Of a DNA stretch of 64,000 nt, positions 31,245-41,383 are shown piece after piece (within the stretch, counting starts at the first letter, position 1; each line of letters starts with the position of its first letter). The stretch is from Bartonella tribocorum CIP 105476 (GTDB lineage: Bacteria; Pseudomonadota; Alphaproteobacteria; Rhizobiales; Rhizobiaceae): assembly GCF_000196435.1 (NCBI RefSeq), contig NC_010161.1, forward strand, positions 2,555,062 through 2,619,061, read 5' to 3'. Below the pieces are notes generated by a model. The model saw nothing but the letters and a program-made list of their open reading frames with translations. It made no database searches and was not told the origin of the DNA. A program made the translations under genes and the position numbers.

Positions 31245-34165
31245 TAATTTTCCTTCTCTTTTAAAGCAGGTTTTTTACCGCTTCGGTAACTCCGTATTGA
31301 TTGATGAGCAAGTGCAATTAAAATGAGAATCGTTGCTCCCAACACAAGAGAAAACACACCAAAATCAAACAAAAAAGCAGATGCTACAGGAACCTTTCCA
31401 ATCAATGGCACATGAATATATTGGAAAAATGATGTTAAAAAAGGGTACCCAACAAACAAAGCCCCAGCTCCCGTTACAACCGATAGCAATAAGCCAAAGC
31501 TCATCCAGCGTAAAGGCAAAACTCTTAAATGATTTTCCACCCAACGAATATCCCGTGCAAGATACTGCAAAATAAAGCCTATTGCTAAAGTCACACCACC
31601 AACAAACCCACCACCTGGAAGATCATGTCCCCGCACAAATAAATAAAAAGAAAAAGCAAGAATAACGGAAAAAAGCCACCCCATAATAACAGAAGGAATA
31701 GCGAGATAATTCAATACTGTATCCCCTACATTTCGTTCCGGCTGTGCCTTATAAAAAGCTTCCTGAACACGTTGTTGAAATGGCGGCTCAATACTTTCAG
31801 GAGCAGGACGGAATCGACGCAAAAGAGCAAAGACAGTCAAAGAAACAATCCCCAAAACCACAACTTCTCCCATTGTATCAAAACCACGGAAATCAACCAG
31901 CAATACATTTACAACATTGCGACCACCAGCGCCAGAATAAGCATTTTTTAGAAAAAAATGAGAAACTGTTGTTCCTTGAGGACGTGTCATCATCGCAAAA
32001 GAGAGCCATGCAATACCAGCTCCTCCCATAGTTGCTATAATGAAATCACGAGCACGACGTAAACGCACCCCAAAATGAACAGATGTTGGAGCAGGATTAT
32101 GCACACGCTTAGGCAACCAACGCAAACCAAGCAATAATAAAACAGCTGTCACCACTTCAACAACCAATTGCGTTATTGCCAAATCGGGCGCAGAAAGCCA
32201 TAAAAAGGTTGCGCACATCATCAAACCTGCTCCCCCCAAAAGCATGAGTGATGCAAGACGATGAAACTTTGCTTGCCAAGCGACTAAAAGTGCACACAAT
32301 CCACCGACCAGCCAAAGCGCGAGAAAAGGAATATCAAGTGGAAAAAGCGGTACCCCTCCTGGTGCAATGAAACCATCACGCCAAAGCAAAAGACCAACAA
32401 AAATAAAACATACAGCAAAAATCCAATGCAACTGGATTTGCAAACGGCGTGTTGACAAAACAGCTTCCACCGCACGAGCCCATTTCCAAGAAATAATCAC
32501 AAGAATGCGTTCAAAAATACGCGGTCCTTTCAAATGACGAAAAAAGGGGGCTCCATCATCGCAAGATAAAAAATAACGCCGCCCAACAACATAGAGCAAA
32601 CCACCCCCGAATAAAGCCACCAAACTCATTATTAATGGCGTATTAATCCCATGCCAAACAGCCAAGCTATAAGAGATCGTCATCGGTCCTAAAACAGACA
32701 CAACAGCATTATCTAAAATAGGCCCGATTGTTAAATTAGGAAAAATACCAACGGCCAAACAAATAAACACCAAAAGTTCCATAGGTAAACGCATAAAATG
32801 CGGTGGTTCATGCGGAATTTTAGGTAATGTATGAGCTTTTGGTCCCCAAAAGACACCATGAATAAAACGGATAGAATAGGTCACACTAAACAGACTAGCA
32901 AGGGTTGCTACATAAGGAGCAATCCAATCAAGCCATGATTCCATGTGTGTTTCAACAGCTTCAGCAAAAAACATTTCTTTCGATAAAAAACCATTGAGCA
33001 AAGGAACACCCGCCATCGCCGCACTTGCTACTAAAGCAAGAGTCGCTGTAATCGGCATAGAGCGATAAAGACCTGTTAGCTTACGCATATCACGTGTTCC
33101 CGTTTCGTGATCAATAATGCCAGCAGCCATAAATAAAGACGCTTTAAAAGTAGCATGATTGGCCATATGAAAAATCGCAGCAACACATGCAAGGGGACTC
33201 CCAAGGCTTAAAAGCGTGGTAATCAATCCAAGATGACTAATCGTTGAGTAAGCAAGTAATCCCTTTAAATCTTGCTGAAACATAGAAAAATAAGCGCCAA
33301 GAAGAAGTGTTGAAAGTCCTGAAAAACCAACCAACCAAAACCAAGACTCTGTCCCAGAGAGTACAGGCCATAAACGAATCAACAAAAATAACCCAGCTTT
33401 TACCATCGTTGCCGAATGCAGATAAGCTGATACAGGTGTGGGAGCTGCCATCGCATTAGGCAACCAAAAATGAAAAGGAAACTGTGCACTTTTTGTTAAT
33501 CCGCCTAATAAAATACAAATAAGGGCAGGACAATAAAGCGAACTTGATCGGATCACATCTCCAGACTGCAAAATTTTATCCAGATCAAAACTACCAACGA
33601 TATACCCAATCAATAAAACCCCAATAAAAAGGGCAAAACCACCAAAACCTGTAATCGTTAAAGCCATACGCGCCCCTTCACGCGCACTCGCATTATGATA
33701 CCAGTAACCAATCAACAAAAAAGAAAAAATACTGGTGAGTTCCCAGAAAACAACCAAAAACACGAGATTACCTGATAAAACAATCCCTGTCATTGAACCC
33801 ATAAAGGCTAGAAAAAAAGAAAAAAATCGTGGTACAGAATCCGCGGAATCCATATAATAACGCGCATAAACAACGACAAGCAGCCCAATTCCTGTAATGA
33901 GCAAGCAAAAAAGCCACGACAGACCATCCATCCGGAGGCTCAAATCAGCCCCCCATTCTGGAAGCCAAGAAATATTTAAACGGATAATGTGACCGCCACG
34001 AATTGTCGGATAAAGCATGATTGTAAAAAGAAGACTAAAAAGAGCAATGCCCCCAGCAAACCACGCTTCATTATTTTTTGCTGTCGAACGAAAAAAGCCC
34101 ATAACAGCACTTCCACAAAAAGGAAGCAAAATGAGCAATATCAACATTGCTTCCCGTGTCGCCAT
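31244..34165 (-). CDS. mnhA: Multisubunit Na+(K+)/H+ antiporter subunits A and B, fused
   Basis: A 973-residue protein: an MrpA/NuoL-like part (about residues 1-780, over 18 predicted helices) fused to an MrpB-like part (about 800-960). The A part includes VFWELTSIFSFLLIGYWYHN with its key Glu (about 141), TKSAQFPFHFWLPNAMAAPT (about 225-244) and TWFxxx-type helices thereafter. The B part carries FSFYLFVRGHDLPGGGFVGG (about 844-863), the MrpB signature. A/B fusion is the PhaAB form of rhizobia, and here gives one six-gene operon (AB, C, D, E, F, G), each gene overlapping the next. The large subunit is essential for antiport. It is the first gene; its promoter should lie in 34166-34280. Confidence 0.92.
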   Translation of the reverse strand: MATREAMLILLILLPFCGSAVMGFFRSTAKNNEAWFAGGIALFSLLFTIMLYPTIRGGHIIRLNISWLPEWGADLSLRMDGLSWLFCLLITGIGLLVVVYARYYMDSADSVPRFFSFFLAFMGSMTGIVLSGNLVFLVVFWELTSIFSFLLIGYWYHNASAREGARMALTITGFGGFALFIGVLLIGYIVGSFDLDKILQSGDVIRSSSLYCPALICILLGGLTKSAQFPFHFWLPNAMAAPTPVSAYLHSATMVKAGLFLLIRLWPVLSGTESWFWLVGFSGLSTLLLGAYFSMFQQDLKGLLAYSTISHLGLITTLLSLGSPLACVAAIFHMANHATFKASLFMAAGIIDHETGTRDMRKLTGLYRSMPITATLALVASAAMAGVPLLNGFLSKEMFFAEAVETHMESWLDWIAPYVATLASLFSVTYSIRFIHGVFWGPKAHTLPKIPHEPPHFMRLPMELLVFICLAVGIFPNLTIGPILDNAVVSVLGPMTISYSLAVWHGINTPLIMSLVALFGGGLLYVVGRRYFLSCDDGAPFFRHLKGPRIFERILVIISWKWARAVEAVLSTRRLQIQLHWIFAVCFIFVGLLLWRDGFIAPGGVPLFPLDIPFLALWLVGGLCALLVAWQAKFHRLASLMLLGGAGLMMCATFLWLSAPDLAITQLVVEVVTAVLLLLGLRWLPKRVHNPAPTSVHFGVRLRRARDFIIATMGGAGIAWLSFAMMTRPQGTTVSHFFLKNAYSGAGGRNVVNVLLVDFRGFDTMGEVVVLGIVSLTVFALLRRFRPAPESIEPPFQQRVQEAFYKAQPERNVGDTVLNYLAIPSVIMGWLFSVILAFSFYLFVRGHDLPGGGFVGGVTLAIGFILQYLARDIRWVENHLRVLPLRWMSFGLLLSVVTGAGALFVGYPFLTSFFQYIHVPLIGKVPVASAFLFDFGVFSLVLGATILILIALAHQSIRSYRSGKKPALKEKEN

Positions 34166-34299
34166 TCTTTCAGCTCCATCTTGCCTTTAATATTTTGTCA
34201 TTGACAAAACAAAAACTTACATTTCCCCCCATTTCACACTTAATGATAATAAGATTGAATAAAACTTAAAAATATTTAAATTTTTCAAAAAACAATGAA

Positions 34300-34400
34300 T
34301 GCTTGCATGGAAATGCTGCGCACCACACAATCTTTTCTTTTATTGTAAGAACAATAACGCTCACGACAAGGAGAGGAGCCCATTAAAATTTTATTTAATC
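34300..34400 (-). pseudogene. Possible BA14K-type motif remnant
   Basis: Downstream of the BA14K-type gene, in another minus-strand frame, the segment PCRERYCSYNKRKDC resembles the C-terminal C..RYRSYN motif of that family. No start or complete domain accompanies it. It may be the tail of a decayed tandem copy. Resemblance over about 15 residues only. Confidence 0.3.
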
Positions 34401-34405
34401 CATTT

Positions 34406-34903
34406 CTATCCTTTAAAAAAGCGTGATAAACACTGTTTACGAGGCCCATGAAAAGGCTGAAAACTATTATCATTTATATTATAAGAGCGATAACGGGTAC
34501 GACAAGATTCAATATGCTGTTTAAGCATCCATGGCTCTTTTTTTTCTGACTTTTCTGAGAAGGAAGTTAAAAATACTCTTTTAGCATCTGATACAACTTT
34601 TAATGATGCGCCTTTTGTGCTTAAGTGTGGTGATGTAACAAATGCCACTTCAGGATACCACCAATTATCTTTATACTTAACATAACCACGCCGATAATGA
34701 TGATAACCCTTAAAACCATTCAGTTCTCTACGACCCGTAAAAATCAAAGGCTCCGAACTCTCTTGGATAGATGTTTGAGCAACCAGTTTGGCTTTAGCAT
34801 CACTCCTATTTTGCTCCCAATTAACAAAGGTAGTTATTATAATGAAAAAACTGCTCACAAATATAAAAGCTAAAGCATAATGTAATTTTTTTTTCATACG
34901 CAA
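34406..34903 (-). CDS. BA14K-type membrane-anchored or exported protein
   Basis: A 165-residue protein with an N-terminal hydrophobic segment (about residues 8-27, LAFIFVSSFFIIITTFV), a Tyr/Gly-rich middle (GFKGYHHYRRGYVKYKDNWW) and the C-terminal BA14K motif CRTRYRSYNINDNSFQPFHG followed by PRKQC (about 133-158). The prototype is the Brucella 14-kDa immunoreactive lectin-like protein; the family is found in rhizobia, and its function is not settled. The two Cys could form a disulphide. It sits alone between the antiporter operon and the divergent nspC-lys1 pair. Start MRMKKK; a start two codons later is also possible. Confidence 0.7.
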   Translation of the reverse strand: MRMKKKLHYALAFIFVSSFFIIITTFVNWEQNRSDAKAKLVAQTSIQESSEPLIFTGRRELNGFKGYHHYRRGYVKYKDNWWYPEVAFVTSPHLSTKGASLKVVSDAKRVFLTSFSEKSEKKEPWMLKQHIESCRTRYRSYNINDNSFQPFHGPRKQCLSRFFKG

Positions 34904-35060
34904 AACTCAAAATAATAAACAACAGCCGTTACAGAAAGCCCCTCTATTACTAGACAGAAACAGATTCTTTTCTTAAGATTCTTTTTTCTTGAGACATTCT
35001 GTTAGTCTTTGTACTAAACGTTTATCTCGACAATAAGATCCTTCAAAAAAGAATGAATAA

Positions 35061-36161
35061 ATGATGATAAAAACCCCCTATTATCTTATAGACAAATCGA
35101 AACTCATCAAAAATATGCAAACGATTTCTCGTTTACGAGAAATGTCCGGAGCAAAAGTTTTGCTTGCTTTGAAATGTTTTGCCACATGGAGTGTTTTTGA
35201 TTTAATGTCTGAGTTCATGGATGGAACCACATCATCATCCCTTTATGAACTGCGTTTAGGAAAAGAAAAATTTGGCAAAGAAACCCATGCTTACTCGGTT
35301 GCTTGGGCTGATCATGAAATTGATGAAGCCTGTGATTATGCAGATAAAATTATTTTTAACTCAATCCAACAACTTCAACGCTTTTCTGATGCAACAAAAA
35401 CCATTCAACGCGGTCTAAGATTAAATCCAGGAATAAGTGCATCACATTTTGATCTTGCCAATCCCTCCCGCCCTTTTAGTCGCTTAGGAGAAACAAACCA
35501 AAGCGCTATTAAAGAAGTTCTGCCTCTTATCAACGGCTTGATGATCCATAACAATTGTGAAAATGCTGATTTTAATCTTTTTAACCAAATGCTTGGAGCT
35601 ATGGAAGAAAAATTTTCAGAACTTTTTTCTGCTGTTGACTGGATAAGCCTTGGCGGTGGAATCCATTTTACCGCTGAAAATTATCCTCTAGAAGCTTTCG
35701 CAGAACGCTTAAAGCACTTTTCCAAAACCCATGGTGTCACTCTTTTTCTAGAACCAGGAGAAGCCGCTATAACAAAAAGTACCACCTTAGAAGTCAGTGT
35801 TCTTGACACATTGTACAACGAAAAGAATCTTGCCATCGTTGATAGCTCGATTGAAGCCCATATGCTTGATCTTCTCATTTACCGTGAAAATGCCAAATTG
35901 GAACCCAATCAAGGAGAACACGAAATTATGATCTGCGGTAAATCCTGTCTTGCTGGCGATATTTTTGGAACATTTCAATTTGAAAAACCTCTTAAAATAG
36001 GGGACAGACTGTCTTTTCAAGACGCAGCAGGTTACACAATGGTCAAGAAAAACTGGTTTAATGGTGTGACAATGCCTGCTATTGTTCTCAAAGAATGCGA
36101 TGGTACATTAACACTGCAACGCCAATTTAGCTATAACGACTATCGGGAAAGCCTTTCATAA
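35061..36161 (+). CDS. nspC: Carboxynorspermidine/carboxyspermidine decarboxylase
   Basis: A 366-residue PLP enzyme of the alanine-racemase fold. LLALKCFATWSVFD (about residues 34-47) contains the PLP-binding Lys, and IHNNCENADF (about 158-167) and SLGGGIHFTAENYPLEAFA (about 195-213) are family motifs; EPGEAAIT follows the PLP phosphate site. The enzyme removes the carboxyl group from carboxyspermidine or carboxynorspermidine to yield the triamine. It is directly followed, 53 bases later, by the dehydrogenase that makes its substrate, so together they form the alternative (SAM-independent) polyamine route. Length normal; the first of two consecutive ATGs is used. Confidence 0.9.
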   Translation: MMIKTPYYLIDKSKLIKNMQTISRLREMSGAKVLLALKCFATWSVFDLMSEFMDGTTSSSLYELRLGKEKFGKETHAYSVAWADHEIDEACDYADKIIFNSIQQLQRFSDATKTIQRGLRLNPGISASHFDLANPSRPFSRLGETNQSAIKEVLPLINGLMIHNNCENADFNLFNQMLGAMEEKFSELFSAVDWISLGGGIHFTAENYPLEAFAERLKHFSKTHGVTLFLEPGEAAITKSTTLEVSVLDTLYNEKNLAIVDSSIEAHMLDLLIYRENAKLEPNQGEHEIMICGKSCLAGDIFGTFQFEKPLKIGDRLSFQDAAGYTMVKKNWFNGVTMPAIVLKECDGTLTLQRQFSYNDYRESLS

Positions 36162-36214
36162 AGATAACCATAAAAAACGTCATACAACAGTATTAAAAAG
36201 GAGATAAACCTACA

Positions 36215-37453
36215 ATGAAGAAAAATGTTCTCATCATTGGTGCTGGAGGTGTTGCACAAGTTGTTGCACACAAATGTGCTCAAAACAACGATATTTTTGG
36301 TGAAATTCATATTGCTTCACGAACACTCAAAAAATGTGAAGCCATCATTGCTTCCATTAAAGAAAAAAACTCCATGAAAGAACAGGGGGTTTTCGAAAGC
36401 CATTCACTCAACGCCATGAATGTAGAAGAAACTGTAAAGCTCATCCAAAAAATCAAATGCGAAATTGTCATTAATGTTGGTTCTGCCTTTCTTAATATGT
36501 CTGTTCTTTCAGCTTGTATCAAAACCAAATGCGCTTATATCGATACCGCCATCCACGAAGATCCTCTTAAAATTTGTGAGACTCCTCCTTGGTATGGCAA
36601 TTATGAATGGCCACGGCGCCAAGAATGTGAACAAGCGGGTATCACTGCTATTTTGGGGGCGGGTTTTGATCCTGGTGTCGTTAATGCTTACGCAGCATTA
36701 GCCCATAAGTGTTATTTTGATAAAATCACAGACATCGATATTATTGATATTAACGCCGGAAATCATGGGCGTTGGTTTGCTACAAATTTTGATCCAGAAA
36801 TTAACTTCCGTGAATTTACAGGACAAGTATGGTCATGGCAAAATAAAAAATGGACTTCCAATAAAATGTTTGAAGTCAGCCATGAATGGGATCTTCCTGT
36901 TGTTGGAAAACAAAAAGCCTATATGACAGGACATGATGAAATCCATTCTCTTTCAAAAAATCTTGATGTCCAAAATATCCGCTTCTGGATGGGATTTAGT
37001 GATCGTTATATCACTGTTTTTACCGTTTTAAAAAATCTTGGTCTCTTATCCGAACAACCCATTAAAACAGCAGAAGGACAAGAAGTCGTCCCTTTAAAAG
37101 TTGTAAAAGCTGTCTTACCTGATCCTTCCTCTCTCGCTCCAGAATACACAGGAAAAACCTGTATTGGGGATCTTATTAAAGGCGAAAAAGATGGAAACCC
37201 GAGAGAAATTTTTATCTATAATGTAGCCGATCATAAACAAGCTTTTCATGAAACCGGAGCACAAGGCATTTCTTATACAGCTGGTGTACCAGCAGCCGCA
37301 ACTGCCCTTCTCATTGCCACAGGCGAATGGGATGTTAAAACGATGGTCAACGTAGAAGAATTACCACCCCACCCTTTCCTCAAATATCTTGATCATATGG
37401 GGCTTTCCACCTTTATAAGAGAACAAGAAGAGGATAAAAAATTACAATTTTAA
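36215..37453 (+). CDS. Carboxynorspermidine/carboxyspermidine synthase (dehydrogenase), saccharopine-dehydrogenase family
   Basis: A 412-residue NAD(P)-dependent enzyme. The N-terminal Rossmann motif is IIGAGGVAQVVAHKCAQ (about residues 6-22); YIDTAIHEDPLK (about 109-120), GFDPGVVNAYAALA (about 147-160) and HEIHSLSKN-like DEIHSLSKNL (about 241-250) are family features. The reaction condenses aspartate semialdehyde with putrescine or diaminopropane and reduces the product; the next step is NspC. AAGGAGAT lies 10 bases upstream of its ATG. Saccharopine dehydrogenase annotations are common for this family, but the nspC neighbour argues for the polyamine role. Confidence 0.88.
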   Translation: MKKNVLIIGAGGVAQVVAHKCAQNNDIFGEIHIASRTLKKCEAIIASIKEKNSMKEQGVFESHSLNAMNVEETVKLIQKIKCEIVINVGSAFLNMSVLSACIKTKCAYIDTAIHEDPLKICETPPWYGNYEWPRRQECEQAGITAILGAGFDPGVVNAYAALAHKCYFDKITDIDIIDINAGNHGRWFATNFDPEINFREFTGQVWSWQNKKWTSNKMFEVSHEWDLPVVGKQKAYMTGHDEIHSLSKNLDVQNIRFWMGFSDRYITVFTVLKNLGLLSEQPIKTAEGQEVVPLKVVKAVLPDPSSLAPEYTGKTCIGDLIKGEKDGNPREIFIYNVADHKQAFHETGAQGISYTAGVPAAATALLIATGEWDVKTMVNVEELPPHPFLKYLDHMGLSTFIREQEEDKKLQF

Positions 37454-37728
37454 ATTTATCCCTATTAGGTTTGATCTTTTAAATTATCACAAAACTGTCA
37501 AATGAAAACAAACTTAATATTCTTATGAAATTATGTTTTTCCGAAAAATTTAGCTATCGGTTATATTTTGGCAACATTGGGATTTCTTAAAAACCTTAAA
37601 GGAAATCGAGATCACTTTTTAAGACACAGCAAACAATGATCAAGAAGAACAGAGAGGCAAAAATTGTTTTAGTCATACTGTATGACTTGCTATTGTCATC
37701 AAAAAGAGAGTGTCTAAACAAAAGATAT

Positions 37729-37765
37729 AAAAATACCGCTCTTTTAAAAAAAGAGCGGTATTTTT
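37729..37765. terminator. Strong rho-independent (bidirectional) terminator hairpin
   Basis: AAAAATACCGCTCTTTT at 37729-37745 pairs perfectly with AAAAGAGCGGTATTTTT at 37749-37765 around a 3-base loop: a 17-bp stem with a GC core, an A-tract before and a T-tract after. Its position, about 275 bases after the polyamine gene pair, fits termination of that transcript. Being symmetric, it could also act on minus-strand RNA. Confidence 0.82.
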
Positions 37766-37889
37766 AAAATATTTGATCGCTTCTTCATTTTTAAGGACAA
37801 AGATCTTCAATCCGTAGCAATCATTACACAATCCTATTTCTTTAAGAAAATTCCCCTTGGCTTCTCTTCTCATGGAATTCAAGCTATAT

Positions 37890-38425
37890 ATAACATATTG
37901 ATTTATAATGATAAATTATTGTTTCTATAAACAATAGTCTGTAAATAATAGAGCTTCTTATCGACGCCTTTAGCTTGGCTCTCCACTTCATTGAACTCTA
38001 TAAGCAAATTTTTCTCTGAATATACAAAAAACTGTAAGCATAGCTTACTTTTTTGCACATTAAATGAGAGACCCAAATACTATAGGATTCTCTCACTTCA
38101 AATTTGTTTATATTGAATTAATCAAAATCATTGCTTTTACATGTCACAAGCAGAAAGAGTCCGTATGAATAAAAGGTCACAGCAAAAAAAATACCTCTTA
38201 TAAAAGCTCTCAAATAACCAAAAAGTGTATAAAAGGCTAATAAATATAACTTATGGTGCCGAATTATATCTTTTATTAAGTATAAAGATGATGGTGTATA
38301 ATGGGTTTATATACTTCACAAAGAATTTTACAGTTATATTATTCACGAACACGCTATCGCGAAATAGGCTTGAGATTTTTGAGAGGTGTTTCCTTAAAAC
38401 AAAGTACGCGAATAAGCTGAGAATC
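37890..38425 (+). pseudogene. Decayed integrase 5' remnant with its leader (copy 7)
   Basis: The leader begins ATTGATTTATAATGATAAAT at 37903 and includes TTGAATTAATCAAAATCATT. The coding part survives as YSRTRYREIGLRFLRGVSLK followed by QSTRIS near 38340-38420, which aligns with the 'RRRREIGLGALRDVSLK' stretch of integrase arm-binding domains. Upstream parts (KYKDDGV, stop, WVY) are in a shifted frame. Most of the 1.2-kb gap 37454-38701 is this element plus the terminator; 38426-38701 shows nothing supportable. Confidence 0.5.
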
Positions 38426-38701
38426 CTATCTTGAATATTTTATAACAGTATAAAAATACCTCATACGTAAAAATTTCCATAGACTCAATACGACTAAGCT
38501 CCCACCGCTCTAAACAAGTGTACACAACAAGATAATCAATCAAAACTGCAAAACTAAGATCTAAAACAACAATTATTGAAAAGCACACAACAAATTAAGT
38601 GGAATACCTCTATTAGTTTTATTCTTTCCAAAATGTTGTTGTATGCTTCACAAATATTGACTGCCCCTTGTGTTTTTTAAACTATACTTTTTAAAAGCTT
38701 T

Positions 38702-40108
38702 TTAAATATGAAGCGGTTTAGCAAATGTTGCCAAAGCTGCTTCACGCACCGCTTCTGATAAGGTAGGATGCGCATGACAACAGCGACCTAGATCTTCTGA
38801 TGAACCACCAAACTCCATTAAAACTGCAATTTCGTGGATCATTTCACCAGCACCGAATCCAAGAATATGCCCCCCCAAAACCCGATCTGTTTTTTTATCA
38901 GAAAGGATTTTAACAAATCCATCACTCTTTTGCATCGCACGTGCCCGCCCATTAGCCATAAAAGGAAATTTACCAACATTATATTCAATACCGGCCGCTT
39001 TCAGTTCTTCTTCTGTCTTTCCTACACTTGCAATTTCTGGCTGTGTATAAACAACACTAGGAATAACATTGAAATTAACATGTCCTTTTTGACCTGCCAA
39101 AATTTCTGCCACAGCAACGCCTTCTTCCTCTGCTTTATGCGCTAACATTGGCCCTTTTACGACATCACCAATCGCATAAATTCCTGGAACATTCGTCTGC
39201 CAATGAGCATCAATTGCAATAAAGCCGCGTTCATCTACCTGAACACCAGCCTCACTCAAGCCAAGTCCTTGCGTATAAGGAGAACGCCCAGTCGCAATAA
39301 GCACAACATCAGCCTCTAAGGTTTCAGATTCACCGCCTTTGACAGATTCAAAACTCACCTGAGCTTTTGAATCAGATTTTGTAATAGCGGTTACCTTTGC
39401 ACCCGTTTTATATTCAATCCCCTGTTTTTCCATTAATTTCTGAAATTGACGTGAAACTTCACCATCCATTGAGCCCAACACTTTATTAAGATACTCAACA
39501 ATGGTCACTTTAGCCCCTAAACGGCTCCAAACTGACCCAAGTTCAGAACCAATAACACCAGCACCAACCACAATCATATGTGCCGGTACTCTTTCAAGTG
39601 AAAGGGCTCCCGTAGAAGAAACAATAGTCTTTTCATCAATTTCAACATTCACCCCTGGAATGCCTGAACTTTCTGAACCCGTAGCAATAATAATATTTTT
39701 TGTTTCAATTGTTTGTTTATGACCATCTCTGGCAACAACTTCCACGTGACCCGCACTCAAAATTTTGGCTGTCCCCAAAAAAGTATCAACTTTATTTTTT
39801 TTCATCAAAAAAGAAACGCCACTGGTATTGGCTGTCACCACAGCTTTCTTATGAACCATCATTTGTTCAAGATTAAGCTTAGATTTGCCAATAGAAATAC
39901 CAAGCGTTTCAAAACCATGCTGGGTTTCAGCAAACACTTCTGAAGCGTGTAACAACGCTTTAGAAGGTATACAACCAACATTGAGACATGTTCCCCCTAA
40001 TGTTGTACGCTTTTCAATAATCGCTACTTTAAGCCCTAGTTGCGCCGCCTTTATTGCTGCTACATAACCACCTGGACCCGCTCCGATCACAGCCACATCA
40101 TAAGACAT
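38702..40108 (-). CDS. lpdA: Dihydrolipoyl dehydrogenase (E3)
   Basis: A 468-residue FAD-dependent oxidoreductase that reoxidises the lipoyl groups of the 2-oxoglutarate dehydrogenase complex. GAGPGGYVAAIKAAQLG (about residues 9-25) binds FAD, GGTCLNVGCIPSKALL (about 38-53) holds the redox disulphide, and VVGAGVIGSELGSVWSRLGA (about 175-194) binds NAD. The catalytic His-Glu pair is in HAHPTLSEAVREA (about 446-458). It ends the mdh-suc cluster, 31 bases after sucB, so it probably serves this complex. Confidence 0.96.
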   Translation of the reverse strand: MSYDVAVIGAGPGGYVAAIKAAQLGLKVAIIEKRTTLGGTCLNVGCIPSKALLHASEVFAETQHGFETLGISIGKSKLNLEQMMVHKKAVVTANTSGVSFLMKKNKVDTFLGTAKILSAGHVEVVARDGHKQTIETKNIIIATGSESSGIPGVNVEIDEKTIVSSTGALSLERVPAHMIVVGAGVIGSELGSVWSRLGAKVTIVEYLNKVLGSMDGEVSRQFQKLMEKQGIEYKTGAKVTAITKSDSKAQVSFESVKGGESETLEADVVLIATGRSPYTQGLGLSEAGVQVDERGFIAIDAHWQTNVPGIYAIGDVVKGPMLAHKAEEEGVAVAEILAGQKGHVNFNVIPSVVYTQPEIASVGKTEEELKAAGIEYNVGKFPFMANGRARAMQKSDGFVKILSDKKTDRVLGGHILGFGAGEMIHEIAVLMEFGGSSEDLGRCCHAHPTLSEAVREAALATFAKPLHI

Positions 40109-40139
40109 CCGTTTCTCCTTTCATCCTGAAAACTGTATT

Positions 40140-41351
40140 TTACAAATCAAGAACAAGGCGTTCCGGATCTTCTAAGCTTTCCTTAACACGCACAAGGAAA
40201 GTTACAGCTTCTTGCCCATCCACAATACGGTGATCATAAGAAAGCGCTAAATACATCATGGGGCGGATGACCACTTGGCCCTCAACAACCATTGCTCGCT
40301 CTTTAATCGCATGCATTCCCAAAATACCAGATTGTGGTGCATTCAAAATCGGTGTCGACATCAACGACCCATACACACCACCATTGGTAATAGTAAAAGT
40401 TCCGCCTTGCATATCAGAAACGGCTAATTTTCCATCACGCGCAAGACGTCCCAAACGGCCAATCTCCTTTTCAATCTCTGCCAATGACATTTGATCTGCA
40501 TCACGCACCACAGGAACAACAAGCCCTTTATCGGTTCCAACAGCAATTCCGACATTGACATAGTTTTTGTAAACAATATCTGTTCCATCAATTTCGGCAT
40601 TAACAGCAGGAAGTTCTTTTAATGCATGACAAACAGCTTTGGTAAAAAATCCCATAAAACCCAGTTTAACACCATGTTTCTTTTCAAAAAGATCCTTATA
40701 ACGCTTGCGCAAATCCATCACCGCTGACATATCAACCTCATTAAATGTGGTTAACATTGCTGCTACATTTTGCGCATCTTTAAGACGGCGCGCAATTGTT
40801 TGACGCAATTTCGTCATACGAACCCGCTCTTCACGTGTTTCTGAAACAGGAGTTACAGAAGAGCTCATTACAGAGGAAGAAGGTGTAGGAGTATTTATCC
40901 TTTGTTCTAGTCCACCAAGAACATCTCCTTTAAGAATTTGTCCACGTTTTCCAGAACCTGCAATATCACTTTTCGCAACATTATTTTCAGCCATCAATTT
41001 TGCTGCTGAGGGTGAAGGAGGCATAGTACTGCTCGAAGCAAGCTTCTCCGATTCAGATGAAGCCGCTGGAACAGGTGTAGCAGAAGGTGAAAAGGACTGA
41101 GAAACACCCGCTTCGCCAGCTTCCACCGCTCCTAAAAGAGCATTGACTTCAACCGTATCGCCTTCTTTTGCAATGATTTCAGATAATTTCCCCGCAACAG
41201 GAGAAGGAACTTCAACCGTTACTTTATCAGTTTCTAATTCAACCAAAGGCTCATCCATAGCGACAGCTTCGCCAAGTTTTTTAAACCATTTGCCAACCGT
41301 TGCTTCGGTGACCGATTCGCCCAAAGTAGGAACACGGATTTCAGTAGTCAT
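40140..41351 (-). CDS. sucB: Dihydrolipoyllysine succinyltransferase (E2 of 2-oxoglutarate dehydrogenase)
   Basis: A 403-residue E2 subunit. One lipoyl domain is at residues 1-75 with the lipoylated Lys in [14 protein letters not shown] (about 43). A Ser/Pro-rich linker (about 82-110), a peripheral subunit-binding domain ([20 protein letters not shown], about 112-131), a second linker, and the catalytic acyltransferase domain follow, with [12 protein letters not shown] near residue 372-383. It forms the core that passes succinyl groups to CoA. It lies 32 bases after sucA. Confidence 0.96.
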   Translation of the reverse strand: MTTEIRVPTLGESVTEATVGKWFKKLGEAVAMDEPLVELETDKVTVEVPSPVAGKLSEIIAKEGDTVEVNALLGAVEAGEAGVSQSFSPSATPVPAASSESEKLASSSTMPPSPSAAKLMAENNVAKSDIAGSGKRGQILKGDVLGGLEQRINTPTPSSSVMSSSVTPVSETREERVRMTKLRQTIARRLKDAQNVAAMLTTFNEVDMSAVMDLRKRYKDLFEKKHGVKLGFMGFFTKAVCHALKELPAVNAEIDGTDIVYKNYVNVGIAVGTDKGLVVPVVRDADQMSLAEIEKEIGRLGRLARDGKLAVSDMQGGTFTITNGGVYGSLMSTPILNAPQSGILGMHAIKERAMVVEGQVVIRPMMYLALSYDHRIVDGQEAVTFLVRVKESLEDPERLVLDL

Positions 41352-41383
41352 AATATTTTTCCATACATCAGAGTAGTAATAAA

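Noticed and set aside
34905..35060. Polyamine-responsive leader RNA upstream of nspC
   Set aside because: The 155-base region is AT-rich with some self-complementarity (AAGATTC/GAATC-like), but no known riboswitch core could be recognised by eye.
37673..37882. 69-residue minus-strand open frame
   Set aside because: It overlaps the strong terminator hairpin at 37729-37765, has no ribosome site and no protein-like motif.
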